DNA from: Dyella_A sp049445995
GTDB lineage: Bacteria > Pseudomonadota > Gammaproteobacteria > Xanthomonadales > Rhodanobacteraceae
Assembly (NCBI RefSeq): GCF_049445995.1
Contig: NZ_JBMSDZ010000007.1
Coordinates: 62,001 to 126,000 of the forward strand
Direction: 5' to 3'
Length of the DNA stretch: 64,000 bases
In this document: positions 16,567 through 24,660 of the stretch, in pieces
Numbering within the stretch: position 1 is the first letter of the stretch
Layout: each line of letters starts with the position of its first letter
The notes under the pieces: model-generated
Database searches by the model: none
Seen by the model: the letters and a program-made list of their open reading frames with translations, nothing else
What the model was told of the DNA's origin: nothing
Translations under genes and position numbers: made by a program

Positions 16567-17624
16567 GCGGCGAGGACGAAGAGACGCCGGCGTCCGAGCT
16601 GATCCTCTACCGCACCGAGGATGCACAGACGCGCATCCAGGTGCGGCTGGAGGGCGGTTCGGTGTGGCTCACCCAGGCGCAGATGGGCGAGCTGTTCGAC
16701 ACCTCGCCGCAGAACATCACCCTGCATCTGAAGGCGATCTTCGCCGAGGGCGAGCTGGACGAGGCGGCAACCTGTAAGGATTACTTACAAGTTCGTCAGG
16801 AGGGCGCGCGCCAGGTGTCGCGCCGCCTGCGGCACTACAACCTCGACGCCATCCTAGCCGTGGGTTATCGCGTGCGCTCGCCACGCGGCACCCAGTTCCG
16901 CCAGTGGGCCACGGCGCACCTGCGCGAGTTTCTGGTCAAGGGCTTCAGCATCGACGCCGAGCGCCTGAAGCGGGGCGAGGACGACGCCTACTTCGAGGAT
17001 CTGCTGGCGACGATCCGGGACATCCGATCCTCGGAGAAGATGTTCTGGCGCAAGGTGCTGGAGATCTACGCCACCAGCGTGGACTACGACCCGTCCGCCG
17101 AGGCCAGCCAGCAGTTCTTCGCCACGGTGCAGAACAAGATGCACTGGGCCGCGCACGGGCATACCGCCGCCGAGCTGATCGTGGCGCGCGCCGATGGCGA
17201 CAAGCCGAACAACGGCATGACCAACTGGGCCGGCAGCGCCCCGCGCAAGGCGGATGCGCGCGTGGCCAAGAGCTATTTGAATGCGGACGAGCTGGAGGCG
17301 TTGAACCGCATCGTCACGGCCTATCTGGAGTTTGCCGAGTTGCAGGCCATGAATCGCAAGCCGATGACCATGGCGGCCTGGATTGCCAAGCTGGACGACT
17401 TTCTGCGCCTGAGCGACCGGGACATCCTGACCCACGCCGGACGCATCAGCCACGAGCAGGCGCTGGAGTTCGCCGACACGCAATTCGAGCGCTTCCGCCA
17501 GCGCAGGATCAACGAGCCGTCGGCGGTGGAGCGTGACTTCGACGAGGCCACCAAAACGCTGGATACGCTGAAAAAAAGCCGCGGTGGAAAAGCGGGTGGC
17601 GGTGACAAGGGGAGCGAGGCATGA
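16563..17624 (+). CDS. RhuM-family protein, 353 aa
   Basis: This matches the RhuM virulence-protein family: the opening ILYRTEDAQTRIQVRLEGGSVWLTQ reads like the family's start, then QMGELFDTSPQNITLHLKAIF forms a helix-turn-helix-like segment, RRLRHYNLDAILAVGYRVRS is the family core, and a helical C-terminus follows with YLNADELEALNRIV. RhuM proteins are often encoded between type III mod and res, as here, but their biochemical role is not established; DNA binding is plausible. Start and stop overlap mod and res (ATGA each), so its synthesis is tied to both. The C-terminal tail is Lys/Gly-rich. Confidence 0.88.
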   Translation: MSGEDEETPASELILYRTEDAQTRIQVRLEGGSVWLTQAQMGELFDTSPQNITLHLKAIFAEGELDEAATCKDYLQVRQEGARQVSRRLRHYNLDAILAVGYRVRSPRGTQFRQWATAHLREFLVKGFSIDAERLKRGEDDAYFEDLLATIRDIRSSEKMFWRKVLEIYATSVDYDPSAEASQQFFATVQNKMHWAAHGHTAAELIVARADGDKPNNGMTNWAGSAPRKADARVAKSYLNADELEALNRIVTAYLEFAELQAMNRKPMTMAAWIAKLDDFLRLSDRDILTHAGRISHEQALEFADTQFERFRQRRINEPSAVERDFDEATKTLDTLKKSRGGKAGGGDKGSEA

Positions 17625-20317
17625 GCGCACGCGAGCAACACTACGTGGCGGGGCGCCTGTCGTTGCGGCCGCCGCAGGCCGAATCGCTGGCGCGGCTGGC
17701 GCAGGCGCTGGATGCGGCGCCCGGCATGCGTTCGCACGAGCGTGAACTGGATGTGGTGCTGGCGACGCTACGGGCGGAGTTCGCCACACTGGAGGATTTC
17801 GAGCGCGACTTCCCTTCGCTGTGCTTCGCGCTGGCCACCGGCGTGGGCAAGACCCGGTTGATGGGCGCCTTCGTCGCCTACCTGCACCTGGCTTATGGCA
17901 TCGACAACTTCTTCGTGCTGGCGCCCAACCTCACGATCTACAACAAGCTGATCGCGGACTTCACCCCGAATACGCCCAAGTACGTGTTCAAGGGCATCGC
18001 CGAGTTCGCCCAGCAGTCGCCGGAGATCATCACCGGCGACAACTACGAGGAGCGCGGCAGCTCGCTGGGCCTGCTGTCGCCGGTGACCATCAACATCTTC
18101 AACATCTCCAAGATCAACTCGGAGGTGCGCGGCGGCAAGGAGCCGCGCATCAAGCGCATGCGCGAGGTGCTGGGCGACAGCTACTTCAACTATCTGGCCG
18201 GGCTGGACGACCTGGTGATGCTGATGGACGAGTCGCACCGCTACCGCGCCAGCGCAGGCGTGCGCTCCATCAACGAGCTCAAGCCCTTGTTCGGCCTGGA
18301 GCTCACCGCGACGCCATTCGTGGAGTCCAGCCGCGGGCCGGTGCCGTTCAGGAACGTGGTGATGGATTACCCGCTGGCACGGGCGATGGATGACGGTTTC
18401 GTCAAGGAGCCCGCGGCCGTCACCCAGCGTAATTTCGATGCGCGGGCGCACACGCCCGACGAGATCGAGAAGATCAAGCTGGAAGACGGTGTGCGCCTGC
18501 ACGAGGCGACCAAGGTGGAGTTGCTGACCTACGCGCGCGAGAACGACGTGCCGGTGGTCAAGCCGTTCGTGCTGGTGATCGCCCGCGACACCACCCACGC
18601 CGGCCAGCTGCTGGCGCTGCTGGAATCGGCGGCGTTCTTCGAGGGCCGCTACGCGGGCAAGGTGATCCAGGTCGACTCCAGCAAGTCCGGCAAGGACGAG
18701 GAGGAAATGATCGCCCGGCTGCTGGCGGTGGAGAGCGTGGACGAGCCGACCGAGATCGTGATCCACGTGAACATGCTCAAGGAAGGCTGGGACGTCACCA
18801 ACCTGTACACCATCGTGCCGCTGCGCGCGGCCAATGCCCGCACGCTGATCGAGCAGTCGATCGGTCGCGGCCTGCGCCTGCCGTACGGCAAGCGCACCGG
18901 TGTGGCGGCGGTGGACCGGCTCAATATCGTGGCGCACGACAAGTTTCAGGAGATCATCGACGAGGCCAATCGCGGCGACTCGCCCATCCGCCTGAAGCAG
19001 CTGATTCTGGACGCGCCGGACCGGGACGAGCGCAAGACCAGCGTGCAGGTGCCCGCCAGTGTCGACGAGCGGCTGGGGCTGGTCGAACCCGCGATTCAGC
19101 CTGCGGCGATGAACGGCGACAGGCGCGTCGTGCCCACGCAGCCGCTATTCACTACCGAGCCGGAGCGCCGGGCGGCGCGCATGGTGATGGACGTGATCGG
19201 CACCTATGAAGTGCGCAGCGCCGAGGTGCCCACCCGCGGCGCGTTGATGCAGGCGGACGTGCAGCGGGAGATTGCGGCGCAGGTGGCCGAGCGGCTGAAG
19301 CCGATGCAGTCCTCGCTGCTGCCGGAGCCGGCCATCGACCTGTCCGATGTGGTGGCCAGGACGACGCGGCTGCTGATTGACCAGACCATCGACATCCCGC
19401 GGATCGCGGTGGTGCCGAAGGGCGAGGTCGGCACCGGCTTCCACCCGTTTGTATTGGACGTCGCCTCGCTGCATCTGCAGCCGAGCGAGCGCGAGATCGT
19501 GATCCAGAACCTGCACACCCATGCGCAGGAAACCATGGCGGCCGAGCAGGGCTTTCACGAAGAGCGGCTGGAGGACTACATCGTCCACGCGCTGGTCGAT
19601 TACGACGACATCGACTACGAGGCTCATGCCGACCTGTTGTACGAGCTGGCCGGACAGATGGTGCGGCACCTGTCGAGTTACCTGTCGGAGTCCGAGGCGC
19701 GCAGCGTGCTCAACGGCAGCCGCAAGCTGATCGCTCGCGAGATCCATGCGCAGATGCAGCAGCACTTCTGGACGCGGGCCACCTCGTACGAGGTGCAGGT
19801 GAGCCGTGGCTTCACCGGGCTGCGCCCCAGCACCTACACCGTCGCCGAAAACCAGCCGGTGCTCCACTTCCGCGAAGCACCGAAGGAGGTGGGGCGGATC
19901 AAGCAACTGCTGTTCGGCGGCTTTACCCGCTGCCTGTACCCGCTGCAGAGATTCGATTCGGATACCGAGCGGCGCTTCGCCGTGATTCTGGAGCGCGATG
20001 CGCTGAAGTGGTTCAAGCCGGCGAAGCGGCAGTTCCAGATCTACTACAAGCAGGGCATCGAACAGCCCGAGTACGTGCCGGACTTCGCGGCGGAGATGGG
20101 CGATGCCATCTTCATGGTGGAAACCAAGGCCCGCGATGACATCACCCTGGACGAGGTGAAGGCCAAGGCCGAGGCCGGTTCCCGCTGGTGCCGTCATGCG
20201 TCCGAATACGCTGTGCAGGTGGGTTCCAAGCCTTGGCGCTACCTGCTGATTCCGCACGACGAGGTGGTCGAGTCGAAGCGGTGGGGGGACTATCTGCGTT
20301 ACCAGGTGAACTCGTGA
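17621..20317 (+). CDS. Type III restriction enzyme helicase-nuclease (Res), 898 aa
   Basis: Res hydrolyses ATP to communicate between head-to-head unmodified sites and then cuts DNA. Superfamily 2 motifs are present: Walker A in FALATGVGKTRLMGA near residue 72, DEAH-like box VMLMDESHRYRAS near 203, motif III LELTATPF, and motif VI IEQSIGRGLRLPYG near 410. The C-terminal nuclease of the PD-(D/E)xK type is visible as YVPDFAAEMGDAIFMVETKARD near residue 820. All key residues appear intact, so the system is probably active. The start overlaps the RhuM stop. Total length is in the usual range for the family. Confidence 0.93.
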   Translation: MSAREQHYVAGRLSLRPPQAESLARLAQALDAAPGMRSHERELDVVLATLRAEFATLEDFERDFPSLCFALATGVGKTRLMGAFVAYLHLAYGIDNFFVLAPNLTIYNKLIADFTPNTPKYVFKGIAEFAQQSPEIITGDNYEERGSSLGLLSPVTINIFNISKINSEVRGGKEPRIKRMREVLGDSYFNYLAGLDDLVMLMDESHRYRASAGVRSINELKPLFGLELTATPFVESSRGPVPFRNVVMDYPLARAMDDGFVKEPAAVTQRNFDARAHTPDEIEKIKLEDGVRLHEATKVELLTYARENDVPVVKPFVLVIARDTTHAGQLLALLESAAFFEGRYAGKVIQVDSSKSGKDEEEMIARLLAVESVDEPTEIVIHVNMLKEGWDVTNLYTIVPLRAANARTLIEQSIGRGLRLPYGKRTGVAAVDRLNIVAHDKFQEIIDEANRGDSPIRLKQLILDAPDRDERKTSVQVPASVDERLGLVEPAIQPAAMNGDRRVVPTQPLFTTEPERRAARMVMDVIGTYEVRSAEVPTRGALMQADVQREIAAQVAERLKPMQSSLLPEPAIDLSDVVARTTRLLIDQTIDIPRIAVVPKGEVGTGFHPFVLDVASLHLQPSEREIVIQNLHTHAQETMAAEQGFHEERLEDYIVHALVDYDDIDYEAHADLLYELAGQMVRHLSSYLSESEARSVLNGSRKLIAREIHAQMQQHFWTRATSYEVQVSRGFTGLRPSTYTVAENQPVLHFREAPKEVGRIKQLLFGGFTRCLYPLQRFDSDTERRFAVILERDALKWFKPAKRQFQIYYKQGIEQPEYVPDFAAEMGDAIFMVETKARDDITLDEVKAKAEAGSRWCRHASEYAVQVGSKPWRYLLIPHDEVVESKRWGDYLRYQVNS

Positions 20318-20636
20318 GACGTCGGTCGCCAAACCATTGGATGAGGCGCGCGGGAGCCGGCATGGCTCTGGCCGCTGCCGGCGTTGCTGTGTGTGCGGCA
20401 ACTCCAGCCGCCACCTTCGTCTGGCCCGACACCGCGCTCGCCCGCACCGAGGCGCTGGCCCTGCTGCAGACCCTCAACGCCGACCTGCTCAGTCACGACA
20501 GCGCCACGCTGACGCTGGAGCGCTGGTGCGGCGCGCACGGCATGGCCTCGACGGCGACGGCCGCCCGTTCAGCGCGCTGATCGAGACCTATACCGAGCAG
20601 GTGCTGGCGTTCGCTCCGCCGCGCGCGGCACCCTAA
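20314..20636 (+). pseudogene. Remnant of a secreted hypothetical protein with internal deletion and frameshift
   Basis: The 5' part encodes an N-terminal region with a signal-like stretch (RRAGAGMALAAAGVAVCAATPA) followed by VWPDTALARTEALALLQTLN and ATLTLERWCGAHGMA. The frame then degenerates to TATAARSAR and stops at 20580. In another frame, a plausible C-terminus, DGRPFSALIETYTEQVLAFA, continues directly and stops at 20636. I recall related xanthomonad proteins with this beginning and ending but about 120 residues in between, so a large in-gene deletion is the best explanation. It overlaps the res stop at 20314-20317 (GTGA). Confidence 0.5.
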
Positions 20637-20707
20637 AGCCGGCGCGTTCCCGGCCGCTATCGGAGAGCCTTCCGCGGAGTCTCCGCACCGCATCGCCAGG
20701 GACCGCC

Positions 20708-21106
20708 ATGAACGAACCCGACCTCAGCCAACTGCCGTACCGCCGTCCGCCGATAACGCGCGGGATCGATCCCCAGCGCATGAACTGGCTGTGGCGGCTG
20801 ATCTGCGAGCTGGGCGCGATCGATGCGCGGGAAGTGATGGAGGCGCTGCACGCCGTTCGGGTGCCGGTGGACCTGCGCCGGGTGAAGAGCTGGACGGTGA
20901 GCGATCGCGAGGCCTCGTTCTTCCCCATCACGCTGGCCGAGCTGGAACGCAACCTGCGCTCGGTGCTGGCGCTGCGCCTGGCCCGGCGCGAGGCGCAGAC
21001 GCAGCTGGAGCATGCGTCCGACGGACCGGTTGCCGCGCCGCCGGCGAGCGGTGGCGCGGATGCGCCGCCCGCCGACCCCGTCGACCCCGCGCAGCTCGAT
21101 TGGTGA
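20708..21106 (+). CDS. Hypothetical protein, 132 aa
   Basis: The frame starts MNEPDLSQLPYRRPPITRGI. The middle (residues 22-90) is a compact helical region, MNWLWRLICELGAIDAREVM, then VPVDLRRVKSWTVSD and PITLAELERNLRSVLALR, faintly reminiscent of DUF1456/YehS half-repeats. That resemblance is weak and not relied on. The tail is Ala/Pro/Asp-rich. A GGGACCGCC leader gives a modest ribosome site. It sits alone between the remnant gene and recC, 86 bases before the recC start, and may be expressed with recC. Confidence 0.6.
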   Translation: MNEPDLSQLPYRRPPITRGIDPQRMNWLWRLICELGAIDAREVMEALHAVRVPVDLRRVKSWTVSDREASFFPITLAELERNLRSVLALRLARREAQTQLEHASDGPVAAPPASGGADAPPADPVDPAQLDW

Positions 21107-21192
21107 TCCATCGCTGATCGCCGCGCGTCGCAATCCCTGCGATGCGTCCCGGGTGTGCTGTGCGCCCACCGCGCACGGCTATCATCCCCACG

Positions 21193-24100
21193 ATGCACAC
21201 CGCCCCCACGGACGACCCTGGCCGCGGCCTCGTGATCTACCGCGCGAGCCGGCTCGAAGCGCTGCTCGATCCGCTGCTGCAGCTGCTCGACAGCGTGCCG
21301 CCGGCGCACGTGCTGGCGCCGCAGACGGTGATCGCCGCGCACCCGGGCATGCGCCACTGGCTGGCCGGCGCGCTGGCGCGCAAGCGCGGCCCCGGCGGCA
21401 TCGTCGCCAACCTGCGCATCTCGCTGCCCAGCAGTTGGCTCGACGAGCTGGCGCTGAGCGTGCTCGGCAGCGGCGCGGTGGCGCTCACGCCGTATCGGCG
21501 CGACCGCCTGCGCTGGCGCATCCACGAGCACCTGCCGGCGATCGACGACGCCCGCGTGCAGGGCTACCTCGCCGGCGCCGACCCGGCCCGCCGCCGCTAC
21601 CAGCTGGCCGACCGGCTGGCGCGCATCTACACCCAGTACCTGGTCTACCGGCCGGACTGGCTGGACGCCTGGGAGCGCGGCCGCGACGACCTGCCGGAAC
21701 CTGCCTTCCTCGCGCCGCTGTGGCGCCAGTTGCGCGCGGAGATCGCCCTGCCGCACCGCGGCGAGCGCGTGCAGGCGCTGGTGCGCGAACTGGCGCGCGA
21801 TCCGGCGCGCCACGCCGGCGACGAGCCGCTGCACCTGTTCGGCATCAGCCACCTCGCCCCGGCCGAGCTGGCGCTGCTGCGCGCGGTGAGCCGGTTGCGC
21901 CCGGTGATCCTGTACGTGCCCGACCCGTGCCGCGAGTTCTGGGCCGGCCTGCGCGGCGAGCGCGAGCAGCTGCGCGAGCTGGCCCGCAGCACCGATTTCG
22001 GCGAGGCCTCCGAGCGGTACTTCCTGCAGATGGGCCATCCGCTGCTGGCCGCGTGGGGGCGCATGGGCCAGCACTTCATGCTCAACCTGCAGAACGTGGA
22101 CGACGCCATCGCCATGGACGTGCGCCACTGGCGGGACGAGGCGCCGCCGGCGGGGGAAAGCCCGGGCCTGCTGCAGCGCCTGCAGGAAAGCCTGCGCCAG
22201 CTCGATCCCGCGCTGATCGATCCGCTGCGTGGCGGTGCAGCGGCTGCCCTGGCCGACCGCTCGCTGCGCGTGCACCTGTGCCACACCCGCCTGCGCGAGC
22301 TGGAGGTGTTGCGCGACGCCTTGCTCGCCGAGCTGGCCGCGCGGCCGGATCTGAAACCTTCCGACATCGTGGTGATGGCGCCGGACATCGCCACCTACGT
22401 GCCGCTGCTGCCGGCGGTGTTCGGCGAGGCCGGCCGCCAGCAGGGGCCGCTGCCGTATCACCTCGCCGACGTCGCGGTGGCGCGCACGCATCCGCTGCTG
22501 GACGCGTTCAGCCGCCTGCTGGCGGTGCCCGAGTCGCGGCTCACCGCGCCGGAACTGCTCGACCTGATGCAGGTGCCGGAAGTGGCCCGCGCGCTCGGTT
22601 TGGGCGAGGGTGACCTCGACACGCTGGCCGGATGGCTGCGCCAGGCGCGCGTGGCCTGGGCGCTGGACGGCGCGTTCCGCGAAGGCTTCGGCGTGCCCGG
22701 CATCGACGAGCACACCTTTGCCTGGGGCATGGACCGTCTGCTCGCCGGCTACGTGCTGGGCGACGCCGACACCGGCGAGCACGGCTGGAACCTGCCCGAC
22801 GGCGAACTGTGGCCGGTGGAGGGCGTGCACGGTCCGCAGGCGGCGATCCTCGGCGCGCTGGACCGCCTGCTGCTGGCGCTGGCCGAGCTGCATCGCGACG
22901 CGTCCGAGCCGCGCACCGCCTCGGCCTGGGCCACGCGGCTGGAGCGCCTGCTCGACACGCTGTTCCGCATCGACCCGCGCGACCGCGAGGCGGTGGAGGC
23001 GCTGTCGCTGCTGCGCCGCTTCCTGCAGGCGACCCGGCTGGAGACGGCCGACTGCGGGCTCGATCCGCTGCTGGAATTCTCCGTGGTGCGTGAGGTGCTG
23101 CGCGAACGGCTCGCCGCCGCGCCGGAGCGCCAGCGCTTCCTGCTCGGCGGCGTCACCTTCTGCGGCATGGTCCCGCAGCGCGCGATCCCGTTCCGGGTGA
23201 TCGCCGTGCTCGGCCTGAACGACGGCGAGTTCCCGCGCGGCCCGGGCGACGCCGGACTCGACCTGATGCAGCGTCATCGCCGCCTCGGCGACCGCGACGT
23301 GCGCAGCGACGACCGCTACCTGTTCCTGGAAACGGTGATGGCCGCGCGCGAGGTGCTGCACCTCTCGTACATCGGCGAAGGCGTGCGCGACGGCAAGCCG
23401 CGCAACCCGGCCGCGCCGCTGGCCGAGCTGCTGCAGTGCCTGGACGACCAGGCCGGCCTGCGCGGTGTCGACGCCGACGAGGACGACCGGCCGCCGGTCC
23501 CCGACGCGCCGCGCACGATCCACCGGCCGTGGCGCATCAAGCATCCGCTGCAGCCGTTCGACCGCCGCTATTTCGACGGCAGCGATCCGCGCCTGTTCAC
23601 CTTCGATGGCGGCAGCGCCGGCATGGTGCGCGGCGCGCCGGCCGCGCCGTTCCTCGACGGTGGCGACGAGGCGGGCGACGAGGTGCCGGGACCCATCGCC
23701 CTGCGCGAGGTGCAGGCCTACTTCCGCGATCCGGCGCGGCAGCTGCTGGCGCAGCGGCTCAACATCCGGCTCGACGCGCTGGAGGACGACCGCCTGCAGG
23801 CCGACGAGCCGCTGCAGTCGGGCTTCGGCGCGATGGACCAGGTCGGTCGCCGGCTGTTCTTCGACGCCCTGGCCGCGGGCCGTTTCGACCTGCCGGAGCC
23901 GCCGCCGGCCTGGCTGCGGCTCAGCGGCATGCTGCCCGGCGGGCGGCTCGGTCTGGCCGCCTGGACGGCCGAACGCGAGGCGGTGAACGCGCTGCTGCAG
24001 GCGGCGCGGGCGCATCCGCTGTTCGCCGGTGCCCTGCCGCAGCGCCAGCCGCGCGCGTTCTCGCTCGTCGTGGGCGAACACACGGTGGAGGGCGTACTGG

Positions 24101-24660
24101 AGCGCGTGTTCGCCGCCGACGAGGCGCTGTGGCTGTTCGAGGCCTGGCCGGGCAAGCAGCCCGTGTCGCTGACGTTCCGCGAGCGCGTGCCGCTGTTCCT
24201 CGACTGGGCGCTGCTGCGCCTGGCGGTCGACGCCACCACGCCGGTGCGCGTGGCGGTGTTCACCGCGGATGAAACGGCCGACGTGGGCAGACTGTTCAAC
24301 GAGTGGGACGAGAAGCTGCACGCCGCGCCGCCGCAGACCGCGCGCGCGATGCGTGACGCACTGGCCGCGCGCGTCGCTGCGCTGCTGGCGATCTGGCGCC
24401 AGGCGCAGCGCCGGCCGCTGCCGTATTTCCCGCGCACCAGCTGGGCCACGCTGGACGACAAGCCCGACGCCGCGCGGCAGGCCTGGGAGGGCGGCTTCAA
24501 CCACACCGGCGAGCGCGACTACGCGCCCGGCTACGCGCGCCTGCTCGCCGGCGAGATGAATTTCGCCGACGGTCAGTCGCAGCACGCCGAACTGCAGTCG
24601 CTGGCGCTGCGCCTGTCGCGCCTGATCGACCCGGCCACGCTGGACGAGGTGAACGCATGA
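21193..24660 (+). CDS. recC: Exodeoxyribonuclease V gamma subunit RecC, 1155 aa
   Basis: RecC is the Chi-recognising scaffold of RecBCD, the helicase-nuclease that processes double-strand breaks and degrades phage DNA. The family start is visible (LVIYRASRLEALLDPLLQLL), along with AAHPGMRHWLAG, PIHLFGISHL-like HLFGISHLAPAEL, and the inactive helicase-nuclease fold with VTFCGMVPQRAIPFRVIAVL and GLNDGEFPR. Length is normal. The ATG at 21193 was chosen as the first start giving this N-terminus. The stop overlaps the recB start (ATGA at 24657). Confidence 0.95.
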   Translation: MHTAPTDDPGRGLVIYRASRLEALLDPLLQLLDSVPPAHVLAPQTVIAAHPGMRHWLAGALARKRGPGGIVANLRISLPSSWLDELALSVLGSGAVALTPYRRDRLRWRIHEHLPAIDDARVQGYLAGADPARRRYQLADRLARIYTQYLVYRPDWLDAWERGRDDLPEPAFLAPLWRQLRAEIALPHRGERVQALVRELARDPARHAGDEPLHLFGISHLAPAELALLRAVSRLRPVILYVPDPCREFWAGLRGEREQLRELARSTDFGEASERYFLQMGHPLLAAWGRMGQHFMLNLQNVDDAIAMDVRHWRDEAPPAGESPGLLQRLQESLRQLDPALIDPLRGGAAAALADRSLRVHLCHTRLRELEVLRDALLAELAARPDLKPSDIVVMAPDIATYVPLLPAVFGEAGRQQGPLPYHLADVAVARTHPLLDAFSRLLAVPESRLTAPELLDLMQVPEVARALGLGEGDLDTLAGWLRQARVAWALDGAFREGFGVPGIDEHTFAWGMDRLLAGYVLGDADTGEHGWNLPDGELWPVEGVHGPQAAILGALDRLLLALAELHRDASEPRTASAWATRLERLLDTLFRIDPRDREAVEALSLLRRFLQATRLETADCGLDPLLEFSVVREVLRERLAAAPERQRFLLGGVTFCGMVPQRAIPFRVIAVLGLNDGEFPRGPGDAGLDLMQRHRRLGDRDVRSDDRYLFLETVMAAREVLHLSYIGEGVRDGKPRNPAAPLAELLQCLDDQAGLRGVDADEDDRPPVPDAPRTIHRPWRIKHPLQPFDRRYFDGSDPRLFTFDGGSAGMVRGAPAAPFLDGGDEAGDEVPGPIALREVQAYFRDPARQLLAQRLNIRLDALEDDRLQADEPLQSGFGAMDQVGRRLFFDALAAGRFDLPEPPPAWLRLSGMLPGGRLGLAAWTAEREAVNALLQAARAHPLFAGALPQRQPRAFSLVVGEHTVEGVLERVFAADEALWLFEAWPGKQPVSLTFRERVPLFLDWALLRLAVDATTPVRVAVFTADETADVGRLFNEWDEKLHAAPPQTARAMRDALAARVAALLAIWRQAQRRPLPYFPRTSWATLDDKPDAARQAWEGGFNHTGERDYAPGYARLLAGEMNFADGQSQHAELQSLALRLSRLIDPATLDEVNA

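Noticed and set aside
20569..24585. Very long open frame (over 1300 codons) antisense to recC
   Set aside because: Its composition is Arg/Ala/Gln/His-rich low-complexity typical of the reverse complement of GC-rich genes, with no motif, while recC on the other strand has full family motifs.
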